Below, piece after piece: positions 22,924-32,539 of a stretch of 64,000 bases of DNA. The translations under genes were made by a program, and so were the position numbers. Below the pieces are notes generated by a model. That model had not been told where the DNA came from and ran no database searches. It was given only the letters and a program-made list of their open reading frames with translations. The stretch comes from Burkholderia sp. HI2500. GTDB taxonomy: Bacteria > Pseudomonadota > Gammaproteobacteria > Burkholderiales > Burkholderiaceae. Location: positions 744,001 to 808,000 of the forward strand of contig NZ_NKFL01000005.1 of assembly GCF_002223055.1 (NCBI RefSeq), in the 5' to 3' direction. The stretch's first letter is position 1. The number at the start of each line of letters is the position of its first letter.

Positions 22924-23691
22924 ATGAACCCCCAAGACAATCCGCTTTCACACCTGTTCGACAACAACGACGCCTGGGTCAAGCACAAGCTCGAGGACGA
23001 CCCGCAGTTCTTCGCGCGTCTCGCCCACCAGCAGGCGCCGGAATATCTGTGGATCGGCTGCTCGGATTCGCGCGTACCCGCGAACGAGATCATCGGCCTG
23101 CCGCCGGGCGAAGTGTTCGTCCACCGCAATATCGCGAACGTGGTCGTGCACAGCGACCTGAACTGCCTGTCGGTGATCCAGTTCGCGGTCGACATCCTGC
23201 GCGTGAAGCACATCATGGTGGTCGGCCACTACGGCTGCTCGGGCGTGAACGCCGCCCTGCTCAACCGCCGCGTCGGCCTCGCCGACAACTGGCTGCATCA
23301 CGTGCAGGACGTGCGCGAACGCCACACGGCGCTGCTCGACGCATGGCCGGTGGGCGAAGCGCGCTATCGCCGCCTGATCGAGCTGAACGCGATCGAGCAG
23401 GTCGTCAACGTGTGCCGCACGACGATCGTCAACGACGCGTGGGCGCGCGGCCAGTCGCTCACCGTGCACGGGCTCGTGTACGGCGTGCATGACGGCCGGA
23501 TGCGCAACCTCGGGATGGCCGTGTCGAGCTTCGACGCGCTCGACGAGACCTACAAGCGCTGCGTGGCCGCGCTCGTCGCTGGCGGCGAGCATGCCCCGGA
23601 CAACGACATGATCGCGGCGGACGCCGCACGGCTCGAAGGCGTCGCGCAGGCGGTCGCCGCCACGCTGAAGCCGTGCGACGACGCAAAGTAA
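22924..23691 (+). CDS. can: Beta-class carbonic anhydrase
   Basis: A 255-residue zinc enzyme interconverting CO2 and bicarbonate. Zinc ligands and catalytic residues: C46 with D48/R50 in CSDSR, and H102/C105 in GHYGC. Length is slightly longer than E. coli Can (220) with an acidic/alanine-rich C-terminal tail. It follows aceK by 55 bp in the same direction. A 7-bp GC hairpin (GCCAGCG/CGCTGGC, 23699-23725) lies just after it without a T-run and may be a weak terminator. Confidence 0.94.
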   Translation: MNPQDNPLSHLFDNNDAWVKHKLEDDPQFFARLAHQQAPEYLWIGCSDSRVPANEIIGLPPGEVFVHRNIANVVVHSDLNCLSVIQFAVDILRVKHIMVVGHYGCSGVNAALLNRRVGLADNWLHHVQDVRERHTALLDAWPVGEARYRRLIELNAIEQVVNVCRTTIVNDAWARGQSLTVHGLVYGVHDGRMRNLGMAVSSFDALDETYKRCVAALVAGGEHAPDNDMIAADAARLEGVAQAVAATLKPCDDAK

Positions 23692-23803
23692 CGCGCTAGC
23701 CAGCGCAGCGGATCGCTACGCTGGCGTGCCGCTGCGCCACCCATCGAACGGATCTGACCCCGGCACTGCTGCCACGGCGGCGCCAAGCAAAGGAGCGACG
23801 GGC

Positions 23804-24481
23804 ATGAAAACCGCATTGATCGTCGGTGCATCGCGCGGCCTCGGCCGCGAATTCGTCCGCCAATACCGGCGCGACGGCTGGAACGTGATCGCCACCGCGC
23901 GCGACGACGCGTCGCTCGACGCGCTGCGCGCGCTCGGCGCGCAGGCCCATGCGCTCGACATCACGCAGCCCGAGCAGATCGCGGCGCTCGGCTGGAAGCT
24001 CGACGGCGAGCGGCTCGATGCGGCCGTGCTGGTGTCGGGGGTGTACGGGCCGCGCACCGAGGGGGTCGAGACGGTCACCGCCGAGGATTTCGACGCGGTG
24101 ATGCATACGAACGTGCGCGGGCCGATGCAGTTGCTGCCGATCGTGCTGCCGCTCGTCGAGGACGCGCGCGGCGTGCTGGCCGTCGTGTCGAGCCGGATGG
24201 GCAGCATCGCCGAGGCGACCGGCACGACCGGCTGGCTGTACCGCGCGAGCAAGGCCGCGCTGAACGACGCGCTGCGCATCGCGTCGCTGCAGACGCGCCA
24301 CGCCGCGTGCATTTCGCTCCATCCCGGCTGGGTGCGCACCGACATGGGCGGCGCGCAGGCCGCGATCGACCCGGAAACCAGCGTGGCCGGCATGCGCCGC
24401 GTGATCGCCGAATCCGGCGCGGACGTATCGCAGGCAAACGGCCGTTTCTTCCAGTACGACGGTATCGAGCTGAGCTGGTGA
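23804..24481 (+). CDS. SDR family oxidoreductase (short, CsgA-like)
   Basis: A 225-residue short-chain dehydrogenase. GASRGLGREF is at residues 8-17 (cofactor binding) and YRASK near 145-149 supplies Tyr/Lys; VSGVYGPRTEGVETV and the truncated C-terminus match the small C-factor/sniffer-type group. The start at 23804 follows a clear AAAGGAG site; the longer frame from 23726 lies over the hairpin after the carbonic anhydrase gene. Substrate unknown. Confidence 0.88.
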   Translation: MKTALIVGASRGLGREFVRQYRRDGWNVIATARDDASLDALRALGAQAHALDITQPEQIAALGWKLDGERLDAAVLVSGVYGPRTEGVETVTAEDFDAVMHTNVRGPMQLLPIVLPLVEDARGVLAVVSSRMGSIAEATGTTGWLYRASKAALNDALRIASLQTRHAACISLHPGWVRTDMGGAQAAIDPETSVAGMRRVIAESGADVSQANGRFFQYDGIELSW

Positions 24482-24526
24482 ACTGGTAGGCAGCCGACAA
24501 CCTAGCGTCGTTAATTCCTGTTTCGC

Positions 24527-24964
24527 ATGATTTTGAACCGACCTGACGCGTGCCCGTGCGGCGGCGCGTCCCCCGCTCCCGCCGGCAAAGCGCCGGCGCC
24601 CCGCTATGCGGCCTGCTGCGGCCGCTTCATCGACGGCGGCGAGGCCGCGCCGACCGCGCTCGAGTTGATGCGCTCGCGGTACAGCGCGTACGTGCTCGGC
24701 GCGACCGACTACCTGCGCGCGACCTGGGCCGCACGCACCTGCCCGCCCGATCTCGACACCGACCCCGAAGCGCCCGACGCGCCGCGGTGGCTCGGCCTCG
24801 CGGTCAAACGCCACGCGCCGCTCGACGAGCGCCACGCGGAGGTCGAGTTCGTGGCCCGCTACAAGGTTGGCGGACGCGCTTACCGGCTCCACGAGACGAG
24901 CCGTTTCGAGCGCGACGAACAGGGTTTCTGGCGCTACGTCGACGGCGAAGTCAGTGAACGTTGA
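24527..24964 (+). CDS. YchJ family protein (UPF0225)
   Basis: A 145-residue protein of the YchJ family. The N-terminal SEC-C-like metal-binding motif is CPCGG (near residues 9-13) with AACCGRFI further on, followed by the NTF2-like YchJ domain (ALELMRSRYSAYVLGATDYLRATW ... VEFVARYKVGGRAYRLHETSRF). Family function is unknown; the cysteines probably bind zinc. It follows the SDR gene by 45 bp and may share its transcript. Confidence 0.9.
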   Translation: MILNRPDACPCGGASPAPAGKAPAPRYAACCGRFIDGGEAAPTALELMRSRYSAYVLGATDYLRATWAARTCPPDLDTDPEAPDAPRWLGLAVKRHAPLDERHAEVEFVARYKVGGRAYRLHETSRFERDEQGFWRYVDGEVSER

Positions 24965-25070
24965 CAAATAGTTGCTGTGTCAGACGCCGGGTAATTCCCG
25001 CATTGCACAACCCCATTTTGTCCGGCTACGATGACCTCGAATTGGTCATGTTGCATGGCAGGGCTTACGA

Positions 25071-26345
25071 ATGGCGTTCAGCAAGGGATTGGTGGGATGG
25101 ATGGCGGCGTGTGCGCTGTCGGCCGCTCAGGCCGGTACGCTGCCGAACGCCAATACGGGGACGGGTGCCGGCGCCAGCGGGTCGCTCGCCCACGCCGAAC
25201 GCTTCGACTACGCCGATTCGAACCTGCCGCAGGTCGCCGCCGACCTGAACGAACAGATCCTCCGCATTCCGGCCGACGCATCGGGCACCGTCACGCTCGA
25301 GGCCACGCTCTTCAAGCCGAACGGGCCCGGCCCGTTCCCGCTCGTCGTCTTCAACCACGGCAAGAACACCGGCGATCTCCATCAGCAGCCGCGCAGCCGG
25401 CCGCTCGCGTTCGCGCGCGAATTCGTGCGCCGCGGCTATGCGGTGATCGCGCCGAACCGCCAGGGCTTCGCGGGCTCGGACGGCACGTACCAGCAGGAAG
25501 GCTGCAACGTCGGCAAGAACGGCCTCGCGCAGGCGGCCGACGTCGACGCGACGGTGCGCTACATGTCGCACCAGTCGTACGTCGATGCGTCGCGCATCGT
25601 CGTCGCCGGCACGTCGCATGGCGGCCTCGTATCGGTCGCGTACGGCACCGAAGCCGCACCGGGCGTGCGCGGCATCATCAACTTCTCCGGCGGGCTGCGC
25701 CAGGACCTCTGCGACGGCTGGCAGAAAAACCTCGTCGATGCGTTCGACCAGTACGGCGCCCATACGGCCGTGCGGTCGCTGTGGCTGTACGGCGACAACG
25801 ACTCGGTGTGGACGCCCGGGCTCGTCGCGCAAATGCACGACGCGTACGTTTCGCATGGCACGCAGGCCCAGTTCATCGATTTCGGCCGCTACAAGGACGA
25901 CGCGCACCGGCTGATCGTCGATCGCGACGGCGTGCCCGTGTGGTGGCCGGCCGTCAACGCGTTCCTCGCGCAGCTGAACCTGCCGACGTCGGTGCGCTAC
26001 GCGGTCGCGAACCCGCACGAGCCGAAGGCGAGCGGCTATGCGTCGATCGACGCGGTCAACGCCGTGCCGTATGTCGACGAAGCCGGCCGTGAAGGCTACC
26101 GCCGCTTCCTGAACCAGCATCCGAGCCGCGCGTTCGCGGTGTCGTCGGAAGGCGCGTGGTCGTGGGCCGAAGGCGGCGACGATCCGATGGCGCTCGCGCT
26201 CGACAACTGCTCGAAGCAGGGCGCAGGTTCGTGCCGGCTGTATGCGGTCAACGACCGGGTCGTGTGGAACGACGCGACGCAGACGGCCGACAACGACGAC
26301 GGCAACGCACGCGACACCGGCACGCCGGCGCTGGCTTCGCGCTGA
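25071..26345 (+). CDS. Secreted alpha/beta hydrolase (dienelactone-hydrolase-like)
   Basis: A 424-residue predicted exported hydrolase. A short signal peptide ends near ALSAAQAG (residue about 21). The alpha/beta hydrolase core has an HGK oxyanion segment (VVFNHGKNTGD), nucleophile elbow GTSHGG (Ser near 185), acidic residue in YGDNDSVW, and a histidine in KDDAHRLIVD. The C-terminal about 100 residues repeat the ending of unknown function. The start at 25071 is the first that gives a signal peptide. A terminator follows at once. Substrate unknown. Confidence 0.85.
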   Translation: MAFSKGLVGWMAACALSAAQAGTLPNANTGTGAGASGSLAHAERFDYADSNLPQVAADLNEQILRIPADASGTVTLEATLFKPNGPGPFPLVVFNHGKNTGDLHQQPRSRPLAFAREFVRRGYAVIAPNRQGFAGSDGTYQQEGCNVGKNGLAQAADVDATVRYMSHQSYVDASRIVVAGTSHGGLVSVAYGTEAAPGVRGIINFSGGLRQDLCDGWQKNLVDAFDQYGAHTAVRSLWLYGDNDSVWTPGLVAQMHDAYVSHGTQAQFIDFGRYKDDAHRLIVDRDGVPVWWPAVNAFLAQLNLPTSVRYAVANPHEPKASGYASIDAVNAVPYVDEAGREGYRRFLNQHPSRAFAVSSEGAWSWAEGGDDPMALALDNCSKQGAGSCRLYAVNDRVVWNDATQTADNDDGNARDTGTPALASR

Positions 26346-26349
26346 CGAG

Positions 26350-26373
26350 CGGCGGCCTTCGCCGCCGTTTTTC
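26350..26373 (+). terminator. Rho-independent terminator after the secreted hydrolase gene
   Basis: A perfect 7-bp stem (CGGCGGC/GCCGCCG) with a CTTC tetraloop is followed by TTTTTCGTTTT, 5 bp after the stop codon. Confidence 0.9.
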
Positions 26374-26859
26374 GTTTTCCTCCCCTCCCTCCTTTCGTCG
26401 CTTCGCGTACGCGCTGCGTACGGCGATCGCGACGAACGTGGCCCATGCGGCCCCCCACGCGTGCCAGCGTGAACGCGCCGTCTCGCAACCGCGCACCCCA
26501 ATGTCCCGTGTCACCGCTCACCGTCAAGCGTGTCCCGACCACGTGGGGCCACATCATTACGCGCCATCGATTCCCCCTTCGTGCCCCGATTTTTCACCCC
26601 ACCGGCGCCCGCCGCCCCACGATTTTTTTCGGTTGGGGGGCCTCACTCGAACGCCGTCATCTGCGGTCATTTCGGGATATCTGAACCGTACCGTCCCGAG
26701 CCGCCCCGATCTGCGTCGAACTCCCGCCCGGCAAGGCTTTGCGGTGTTTGTAACCGGTAGTGCAACGGGTCGCGGAACACGCTAATCTCAGCGCGTTTCG
26801 TGTCCCGCCGCGCGGCATCCCGTCGATGCCGCGCAGCCGTTTTATCCCCCGGAGTCGCC
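26374..26859. other. Gene-free region upstream of the biotin operon
   Basis: About 490 bp without a convincing gene. It is pyrimidine-rich near 26375-26395 and has a C/T-rich, AT-richer stretch from 26570 to 26645. The biotin operon promoter should be here, but no clear hexamer pair or BirA-type palindrome was found by eye. Open frames across it are rich in Arg/Pro and look spurious. Confidence 0.45.
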
Positions 26860-28206
26860 TTGAGTACGCCAGCCACCGACGACTGGGTCGCGCGCAGCCT
26901 GCGCGCGGTCTGGCATCCCTGCACCCAGATGAAGCATCACGAGCGCCTGCCGCTGATCCCCGTCGCGCGCGGCGCGGGCCTGTGGCTGTACGACCGTGAC
27001 GGCCGCCGCTACTTCGACGCGATCAGCTCGTGGTGGGTCAACCTGTTCGGCCATGCGAACCCGGACATCAACGCGGCGCTGAAGGACCAGCTCGACACGC
27101 TCGAGCACGCGATGCTCGCCGGCTGCACGCACGAGCCCGCGATCGAACTCGCGGAGCGGCTGCACGCGCTGACCCAGCGCACGCTCGGCCATGCGTTCTT
27201 CGCGTCGGACGGCGCGTCGGCGGTCGAGATCGCGCTGAAGATGAGCTTCCACGCGTGGCGCAACCGCGGCCGCGCGAACAAGCAGGAATTCGTCTGCGTA
27301 GCGAACAGCTATCACGGCGAGACGATCGGTGCGCTCGGCGTAACCGACGTCGCGCTGTTCAAGGACGCGTACGACCCGCTGATCCGCCATGCGCACGTCG
27401 TCGCGTCACCCGACGCACGCGGCGCGCTGCCGGGCGAAACGGCCGCCGACGTCGCGGGCCGCGCGCTTGCGGACGTGCGGCGCCTGTTCGTCGAGCGCGG
27501 CGACCGGATCGCCGCGCTGATCGTCGAGCCGCTCGTGCAGTGCGCGGCCGGCATGGCAATGCACGATCCGTCGTACGTCCGCGGGCTGCGCACGCTGTGC
27601 GACGAATTCGGCGTGCACCTGATCGCCGACGAGATCGCGGTCGGCTGCGGCCGCACCGGCACTTTCTTCGCGTGCGAGCAGGCCGGCGTGTGGCCCGATT
27701 TCCTGTGCCTGTCGAAAGGCATCAGCGGCGGCTACCTGCCGCTGTCGCTCGTGCTCACGCGCGATGACGTGTTCGCCGCGTTCTACGACGACGACACGAC
27801 GCGCGGCTTCCTGCACTCGCATTCGTACACGGGCAACCCGCTCGCGTGCCGCGCGGCGGTCGCGACGCTCGACCTGTTCGAGCGCGACGACGTGCTCGCG
27901 GCCAATGCCCGCAAGTCGGCGACGCTGCGCGCCGCGCTCGCGCCGCTCGATGCGCACCCGCAGGTACGGCACCTGCGCGAGCGCGGCACGCTGTTCGCGT
28001 TCGACGTCGCGCTCGACGGCGACGCGGCGCGCGGCTTCTCGCGTCGCTTCTTCGAGCGCGCGCTGGAACGCGAGCTGCTGCTGCGCCCGATCGGCACGAC
28101 CGTGTACCTGATGCCACCGTACGTGATGAGCGACGACGACATCGCTTGGCTCGCGCAAAGCACGCGCGACACGCTCGATGCAACGCTCGCGGAGATCACC
28201 GGATGA
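26860..28206 (+). CDS. bioA: Adenosylmethionine-8-amino-7-oxononanoate aminotransferase
   Basis: BioA, 448 residues, converts KAPA to DAPA in biotin synthesis using AdoMet as amino donor and PLP as cofactor. Motifs: [18 protein letters not shown] near the N-terminus, [26 protein letters not shown], and the PLP lysine in [14 protein letters not shown] chose the TTG at 26860, which has a GGAG site 6 nt upstream and gives the usual N-terminus ([22 protein letters not shown]); the ATG at 26800 would add 20 arginine-rich residues. Its stop codon overlaps the bioF start (ATGA). Confidence 0.93.
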   Translation: MSTPATDDWVARSLRAVWHPCTQMKHHERLPLIPVARGAGLWLYDRDGRRYFDAISSWWVNLFGHANPDINAALKDQLDTLEHAMLAGCTHEPAIELAERLHALTQRTLGHAFFASDGASAVEIALKMSFHAWRNRGRANKQEFVCVANSYHGETIGALGVTDVALFKDAYDPLIRHAHVVASPDARGALPGETAADVAGRALADVRRLFVERGDRIAALIVEPLVQCAAGMAMHDPSYVRGLRTLCDEFGVHLIADEIAVGCGRTGTFFACEQAGVWPDFLCLSKGISGGYLPLSLVLTRDDVFAAFYDDDTTRGFLHSHSYTGNPLACRAAVATLDLFERDDVLAANARKSATLRAALAPLDAHPQVRHLRERGTLFAFDVALDGDAARGFSRRFFERALERELLLRPIGTTVYLMPPYVMSDDDIAWLAQSTRDTLDATLAEITG

Positions 28207-29621
28207 CACAACAGCCCCCACGCTCACTTCGTTCACTGCCCCCCGAGGGGGCGGCTGCCTCCCTTGGGGCGGCCCGGCGGGAGGCAGCGACGAACCCTCT
28301 GCTCGATACCCTGCAACGCGGCCTCGCCGCGCTCGACGCGCAAGGGCTGCGCCGCGTGCGCCGCACCGCCGACACCGCGTGCGATGCGCGCATGACCGTC
28401 GACGGCCGCGAGATCGTCGGCTTCGCGAGCAACGACTATCTCGGCCTCGCCGCGCATCCGGCGCTCGTCGCCGCGTTCGCCGAAGGCGCGCAGCGCTACG
28501 GCTCCGGCAGCGGCGGCTCACACCTGCTCGGCGGCCATTCGCGTGCGCACGCGACGCTCGAAGAAGAACTCGCGGCCTTCTCGGGCGGCTTCTCCGACGC
28601 GCCGCGCGCGCTGTACTTCAGCACCGGCTACATGGCGAACCTCGCCGCGATGACGGCGCTCACCGGCAAAGGCGCGACGATCTTCTCCGACGCGCTGAAC
28701 CACGCGTCGCTGATCGACGGCATGCGGCTGTCGCGCGCGAACGTGCAGGTCTATCCGCATGCGGACACGGCCGCGCTCGCCGCGTTGCTCGACGCATCGG
28801 ATGCCGAAACGAAGCTGATCGTCAGCGACACGGTGTTCAGCATGGATGGCGACATCGCGCCGCTCGCCGAACTCGTCGCGCTGGCCGAACGCCACGGCGC
28901 GTGGCTCGTCGTCGACGATGCGCACGGCTTCGGCGTGCTCGGCCCGCAAGGCCGCGGCGCGCTCGCGGCCGCCGCGCTGCGCTCGCCGCATCTCGTATAC
29001 GTCGGCACGCTCGGCAAGGCCGCCGGCGTCGCGGGCGCGTTCGTGATCGCGCACGAGACCGTGATCGAATGGATGATCCAGCGCGCGCGCAGCTACATCT
29101 TCACGACGGCCGCGCCGCCGGCCGTCGCGCACGCGGTATCGGCCAGCCTGAAGGTGATCGCGGGCGACGAAGGCGACGCGCGACGCGCCCATCTCGCCGC
29201 GCTGATCGACCGCACGCGCGCGCTGCTGCGCAACACGCGCTGGCAGCCGGTCGATTCGCACACGGCCGTGCAGCCGCTCGTGATCGGCAGCAACGACGCG
29301 ACGCTCGCGGCAATGCGCGCGCTCGACGCGCACGGCCTGTGGGTGCCCGCGATCCGGCCGCCGACGGTGCCCGTCGGCACGTCGCGGCTGCGCGTGTCGC
29401 TGTCGGCCGCGCATTCGTTCGACGATCTCGCGCGGCTCGAAGCCGCGCTGATCGAAGCCAGTGAGGCGCAGGCCGCGCAGGAGGCAGAACAGCCCCCACG
29501 CTCACTTCGTTCGCTGTCGACCGGAGTTGGCGCTTCAGCGCTTACTCCGGTCCCATGCACGGCTCCCCCCGAGGGGGCTGCAGCCTCCCTTGGGGCGGCC
29601 CGGCGGGAGACTGCGGCATGA
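28203..29621 (+). CDS. bioF: 8-amino-7-oxononanoate synthase with repeat-encoded tails
   Basis: BioF, 472 residues, condenses pimeloyl-thioester with alanine to make KAPA (PLP enzyme). The catalytic core (about 31-425) is normal: [35 protein letters not shown] and the PLP lysine in [13 protein letters not shown]. Family length is about 385-395; the excess is a 28-residue N-terminal and about 45-residue C-terminal tail, both encoded by a dispersed GC-rich element. The usual MNPLL start of the core reads ACG-AAC-CCT here, so no ATG is left there and the ATG at 28203, overlapping bioA, is the plausible start. Confidence 0.92.
   Translation: MTQQPPRSLRSLPPEGAAASLGAARREAATNPLLDTLQRGLAALDAQGLRRVRRTADTACDARMTVDGREIVGFASNDYLGLAAHPALVAAFAEGAQRYGSGSGGSHLLGGHSRAHATLEEELAAFSGGFSDAPRALYFSTGYMANLAAMTALTGKGATIFSDALNHASLIDGMRLSRANVQVYPHADTAALAALLDASDAETKLIVSDTVFSMDGDIAPLAELVALAERHGAWLVVDDAHGFGVLGPQGRGALAAAALRSPHLVYVGTLGKAAGVAGAFVIAHETVIEWMIQRARSYIFTTAAPPAVAHAVSASLKVIAGDEGDARRAHLAALIDRTRALLRNTRWQPVDSHTAVQPLVIGSNDATLAAMRALDAHGLWVPAIRPPTVPVGTSRLRVSLSAAHSFDDLARLEAALIEASEAQAAQEAEQPPRSLRSLSTGVGASALTPVPCTAPPEGAAASLGAARRETAA
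28212..28283 (+). repeat. GC-rich dispersed palindromic element, copy 1 (bioA/bioF junction)
   Basis: A 72-bp element: CAGCCCCCACGCTCACTTCG at its left end, a CCCCCCGAGGGGG-type palindrome in the middle and CTTGGGGCGGCCCGGCGGG at its right. It matches copy 2 inside this window apart from a 48-bp insertion there and a few changes. I recognise it as the kind of short GC-rich element scattered near gene ends in Burkholderia and relatives. Here it lies inside the bioF frame. Confidence 0.88.
29490..29609 (+). repeat. GC-rich dispersed palindromic element, copy 2 (bioF/bioD junction)
   Basis: A 120-bp copy of the same element as at 28212, extended by 48 bp. The inserted part holds its own nested hairpin: outer stem GACCGGAGT/ACTCCGGTC and inner stem GCGCT/AGCGC. 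Since 48 is divisible by three, the bioF frame passes through. The right end (GGCGGGAG) lies 8 nt before the bioD start codon and serves as its ribosome binding site. Confidence 0.9.
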
Positions 29622-30337
29622 CCGCCCCGCTCTCGCTGTTCGTTACCGGCACCGACACCGAAATCGGCAAGACCTTCGTCTCAGCCGCGATGCTGCACGG
29701 CTTCGCGCGGCATGGCCTGCGCGCGGCCGCGCTGAAACCCGTCGCGGCCGGCGCGTATGAACGCGACGGCGTGTGGCGCAACGAGGACGCCGACCAACTC
29801 GACGCGGCCGCGAACGTCGTGCTGCCCCCCGAGCTGCGCACGCCGTTCCTGCTGAAGGCGCCGGCCGCGCCGCATATCGTCGCCGCGCAGGAAGGCGTGA
29901 CGCTCGACATCGACACGATCGTCGCGTGCCATCGCGAAGCGCTGACGCGCGCGGAGATCGTCGTCGTCGAAGGCGCCGGCGGCTTCCGCGTGCCGATGAA
30001 CGACACGCAGGACATGGCCGATCTCGCGGTCGCGCTCGGCGTGCCGGTCGTGCTCGTGGTCGGCGTGCGGCTCGGCTGCATCAACCACGCGCTGCTCACC
30101 GCCGACGCGATCGCCGCGCGCGGCCTCAAGCTCGCCGGCTGGGTTGCGAACCACGTCGACCCGGCAATGTCGTTCCCCGATGAAAACATCGCGACGATGC
30201 GCGACTGGCTCGCGCGCGAGCATGGCGCGCCGCTGCTCGGTCGCATTCCGCACCTGAGCCCGGCCGCCCCCGAATCCGCCGCGGCGATGCTCGACATCGC
30301 CACGCTCGTCGAGACGCTGCGCACCGCGCAGCATTGA
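29618..30337 (+). CDS. bioD: Dethiobiotin synthetase
   Basis: BioD, 239 residues, carboxylates DAPA to dethiobiotin using ATP and CO2. The P-loop is GTDTEIGKT (near 10-18); KPVAAG follows (near 41-46); [10 protein letters not shown] is the DAPA/Mg-binding loop. The ATG at 29618 overlaps the bioF stop (ATGA) and uses a GGGAG site that belongs to the dispersed repeat. Upstream in-frame codons from 29555 are repeat-derived and are not expected to be translated as BioD. Confidence 0.94.
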   Translation: MTAPLSLFVTGTDTEIGKTFVSAAMLHGFARHGLRAAALKPVAAGAYERDGVWRNEDADQLDAAANVVLPPELRTPFLLKAPAAPHIVAAQEGVTLDIDTIVACHREALTRAEIVVVEGAGGFRVPMNDTQDMADLAVALGVPVVLVVGVRLGCINHALLTADAIAARGLKLAGWVANHVDPAMSFPDENIATMRDWLAREHGAPLLGRIPHLSPAAPESAAAMLDIATLVETLRTAQH

Positions 30338-30391
30338 CCAACCGAAACAGATCCCCCGATCCCTCATCCCCGACCAGGACAGGAAAACGAT

Positions 30392-31414
30392 ATGACCCAA
30401 GCCCAGACCGCCGCCACCATGCAACCCGACGCGATTCCCGTGGCCGCTCCGGTTTCGCAGCGCTGGCGCGTCGCCGACGTCGTCGCGCTGTTCGAGCTGC
30501 CGTTCAACGACCTGCTCTTCCGCGCGCAACAGGTGCACCGCGAGCACTTCGACGCGAACGCGGTGCAGCTGTCGACGCTGCTGTCGATCAAGACGGGCGG
30601 CTGCGAGGAAGATTGCGGCTACTGCTCGCAGTCGTCGCACCACGACACGGGCCTGAAGGCCGAGAAGCTGATGGACGTCGACGCGGTGCTCGACGCCGCA
30701 CGCGCGGCGAAGGCGAACGGCGCGAGCCGCTTCTGCATGGGCGCCGCGTGGCGCAACCCGAAGGAGCGCCACATGCCGGCGCTGACCGAGATGGTGCGCG
30801 GCGTGAAGGAACTCGGCCTCGAGACCTGCATGACGCTCGGCATGCTGGAAGACGAGCAGGCGCAGGAACTCGCGAGCGCGGGCCTCGACTACTACAACCA
30901 CAACCTCGACACGTCGCCGGAGTTCTACGGCCAGGTGATCTCGACGCGCACCTACCAGGATCGCCTCGACACGCTCGACCGCGTGCGTGACGCGGGCATC
31001 AACGTGTGCTGCGGCGGCATCATCGGCATGGGCGAATCGCGCCGCGAACGCGCGGGCCTGATCTCGCAGCTCGCGAACCTGAATCCGTATCCGGATTCGG
31101 TGCCGATCAACAACCTCGTCGCGATCGAAGGCACGCCGCTCGAAGGCACCGCACCGCTCGACCCGTTCGAATTCGTGCGCACGATCGCGGTGGCGCGGAT
31201 CACGATGCCGAAGGCCGTGGTGCGCCTGTCGGCCGGCCGCGAGCAGCTCGACGACGGGCTGCAGGCGCTGTGCTTCCTCGCCGGCGCGAACTCGATGTTC
31301 TACGGCGACCAGCTGCTGACGACGAGCAACCCGCAGTCGCAGAAGGACCGCGCGCTGTTCGAACGCCTCGGGATCCGTTCGAGCGACGCGGACGCGATGA
31401 CGGCGAACGCGTAA
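30392..31414 (+). CDS. bioB: Biotin synthase
   Basis: BioB, 340 residues, a radical-SAM enzyme that inserts sulfur into dethiobiotin. The 4Fe-4S cysteines are in [14 protein letters not shown] (CxxxCxxC near residues 71-78); the substrate and 2Fe-2S ligands follow ([39 protein letters not shown]). Start has an AGGA site. It ends the biotin operon; a bidirectional terminator follows 21 bp later. Confidence 0.97.
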   Translation: MTQAQTAATMQPDAIPVAAPVSQRWRVADVVALFELPFNDLLFRAQQVHREHFDANAVQLSTLLSIKTGGCEEDCGYCSQSSHHDTGLKAEKLMDVDAVLDAARAAKANGASRFCMGAAWRNPKERHMPALTEMVRGVKELGLETCMTLGMLEDEQAQELASAGLDYYNHNLDTSPEFYGQVISTRTYQDRLDTLDRVRDAGINVCCGGIIGMGESRRERAGLISQLANLNPYPDSVPINNLVAIEGTPLEGTAPLDPFEFVRTIAVARITMPKAVVRLSAGREQLDDGLQALCFLAGANSMFYGDQLLTTSNPQSQKDRALFERLGIRSSDADAMTANA

Positions 31415-31435
31415 GCGGCAGCATCGCGTACCCAC

Positions 31436-31467
31436 GAAAAAGCCGGGGCATGCCCCGGCTTTTTTTC
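31436..31467. terminator. Bidirectional terminator after bioB
   Basis: AAAAAGCCGGGGCA and TGCCCCGGCTTTTTTT form a strong near-perfect stem with an A-run on one side and a T-run on the other. It serves bioB and, on the minus strand, the small ORF and cutC. Confidence 0.92.
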
Positions 31468-31609
31468 ACCCGATCGTCTGCACCGCGTTGCCCTGCGCGT
31501 CGAGAATCACGGTCTTCCCGACCCGCCAGCGCACGCCGTCGAGCCCGTCGACCGCATGCTCGCAGGCAGCGCCGCTGCGCCTGCACCGGATCGACGCGTG
31601 CGCTGTCAT
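31466..31609 (-). CDS. Small unrecognised ORF (47 aa) downstream of cutC
   Basis: A 47-codon frame (MTAHASIRCRRSGAACEHAV..., ending RVGKTVILDAQGNAVQTIG) whose stop codon touches the bidirectional terminator. The C-terminal half (GLDGVRWRVGKTVILDAQGN) reads like real beta-rich protein; the N-terminal half is arginine/cysteine-rich and may not be translated. No family recognised. It may be a genuine small gene or the remnant of a larger one. Confidence 0.35.
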   Translation of the reverse strand: MTAHASIRCRRSGAACEHAVDGLDGVRWRVGKTVILDAQGNAVQTIG

Positions 31610-31725
31610 CTGCGCCGTCCTGCGTGGCGGGTGACGCGCCTGTCATGTGGCCGGCCCTTCCGGATGGCGCACCGGTGTGTCGTATCCGCGCGTACGGCAG
31701 CGGCCGCTGCCGTGCGCCATGTGCA

Positions 31726-32451
31726 TCACACGTGTGCCGCCGCGCCGTCGATCGCCGCGCGCACGCGCTCGACAAGTGCTTGATCGACCGGCGCCAGCAC
31801 CTCGCCGCGCGGCCGCACCCCCGAGCCGAAATGCACCGCGCGCACGCCGGTCGCGCGGACGAAATCGCCGACCGCATCGACCGTGAGCCCCGAGCCGGCC
31901 AGCACCGTGCAGGTCGAGCCTGCCGCCTGCCGCGCGAGCCGCGTGATCGTCGCGACCGCGTCGAGCACCGACGGATGGCCGCCCGACGTCAGCACCGACG
32001 TGACGGCCGGCACGCGCAGCAGCGCGTCGAAGGCGGCGTTGAGGTCGCGCGACACGTCGAACGCGCGGTGGAAGGTCAGTGCGCGGCCGTCCGCCGCGGC
32101 CGCGATGCGCGCCAGCGCGCCGAGATCGACGTCGCCGCGTGCGTCGAGCGCGCCGAACACGACGCCGTTCGCCCCGGCCGCGACGGCTGCGCGCACGTCG
32201 CGTTCGATCACGCGGAGATCGTCGGCGTCATAGACGAACGACCGGCTGTGCGGTCGCACGATCACGTTGACGGGAATCGGCACGGCGGCCACGACGGCTT
32301 CGATCAGGCCGACGCTCGGCGTCAGCCCGCCTTCGGTGATCGCGGTCACGAGTTCGAGGCGGTCGGCGCCCGCGCGGGCGGCGGCCTTCGCATCGCCGAC
32401 GGTCGTGGCGATCACTTCGAGGAGAACGGAGGAGGCGGCGTTTCGGTTCAT
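31726..32451 (-). CDS. cutC: Copper homeostasis protein CutC
   Basis: A 241-residue TIM-barrel protein of the CutC family. Hallmarks: LLEVIATTVGDAKAAARAGADRLELV at the N-terminus, VNVIVRPHSRSFVYDADD, FHRAFDVSRDL and TSGGHPSVLDA. The historical link to copper is weak and the family's biochemical role is unsettled. No copper genes lie nearby. It is preceded at 89 bp by the EAL gene on the same strand. Confidence 0.92.
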   Translation of the reverse strand: MNRNAASSVLLEVIATTVGDAKAAARAGADRLELVTAITEGGLTPSVGLIEAVVAAVPIPVNVIVRPHSRSFVYDADDLRVIERDVRAAVAAGANGVVFGALDARGDVDLGALARIAAAADGRALTFHRAFDVSRDLNAAFDALLRVPAVTSVLTSGGHPSVLDAVATITRLARQAAGSTCTVLAGSGLTVDAVGDFVRATGVRAVHFGSGVRPRGEVLAPVDQALVERVRAAIDGAAAHV

Positions 32452-32539
32452 GGGCGGCCCGCGAATCGTCAGGACAATTCGCGCATCCTAGCCGAGCCGC
32501 GTGACGGACGCCAGCGTGCCGCCCGCGATGCGCGCGGCG

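Noticed and set aside
24961..24990. Promoter starting with a perfect TTGACA at 24961
   Set aside because: No -10 hexamer occurs 16-18 bp downstream, and the word overlaps the end of the YchJ-like gene.
26400..26859. Small proteins upstream of bioA
   Set aside because: Open frames in this gap have biased Arg/Pro composition, no ribosome binding sites and no recognisable motif.
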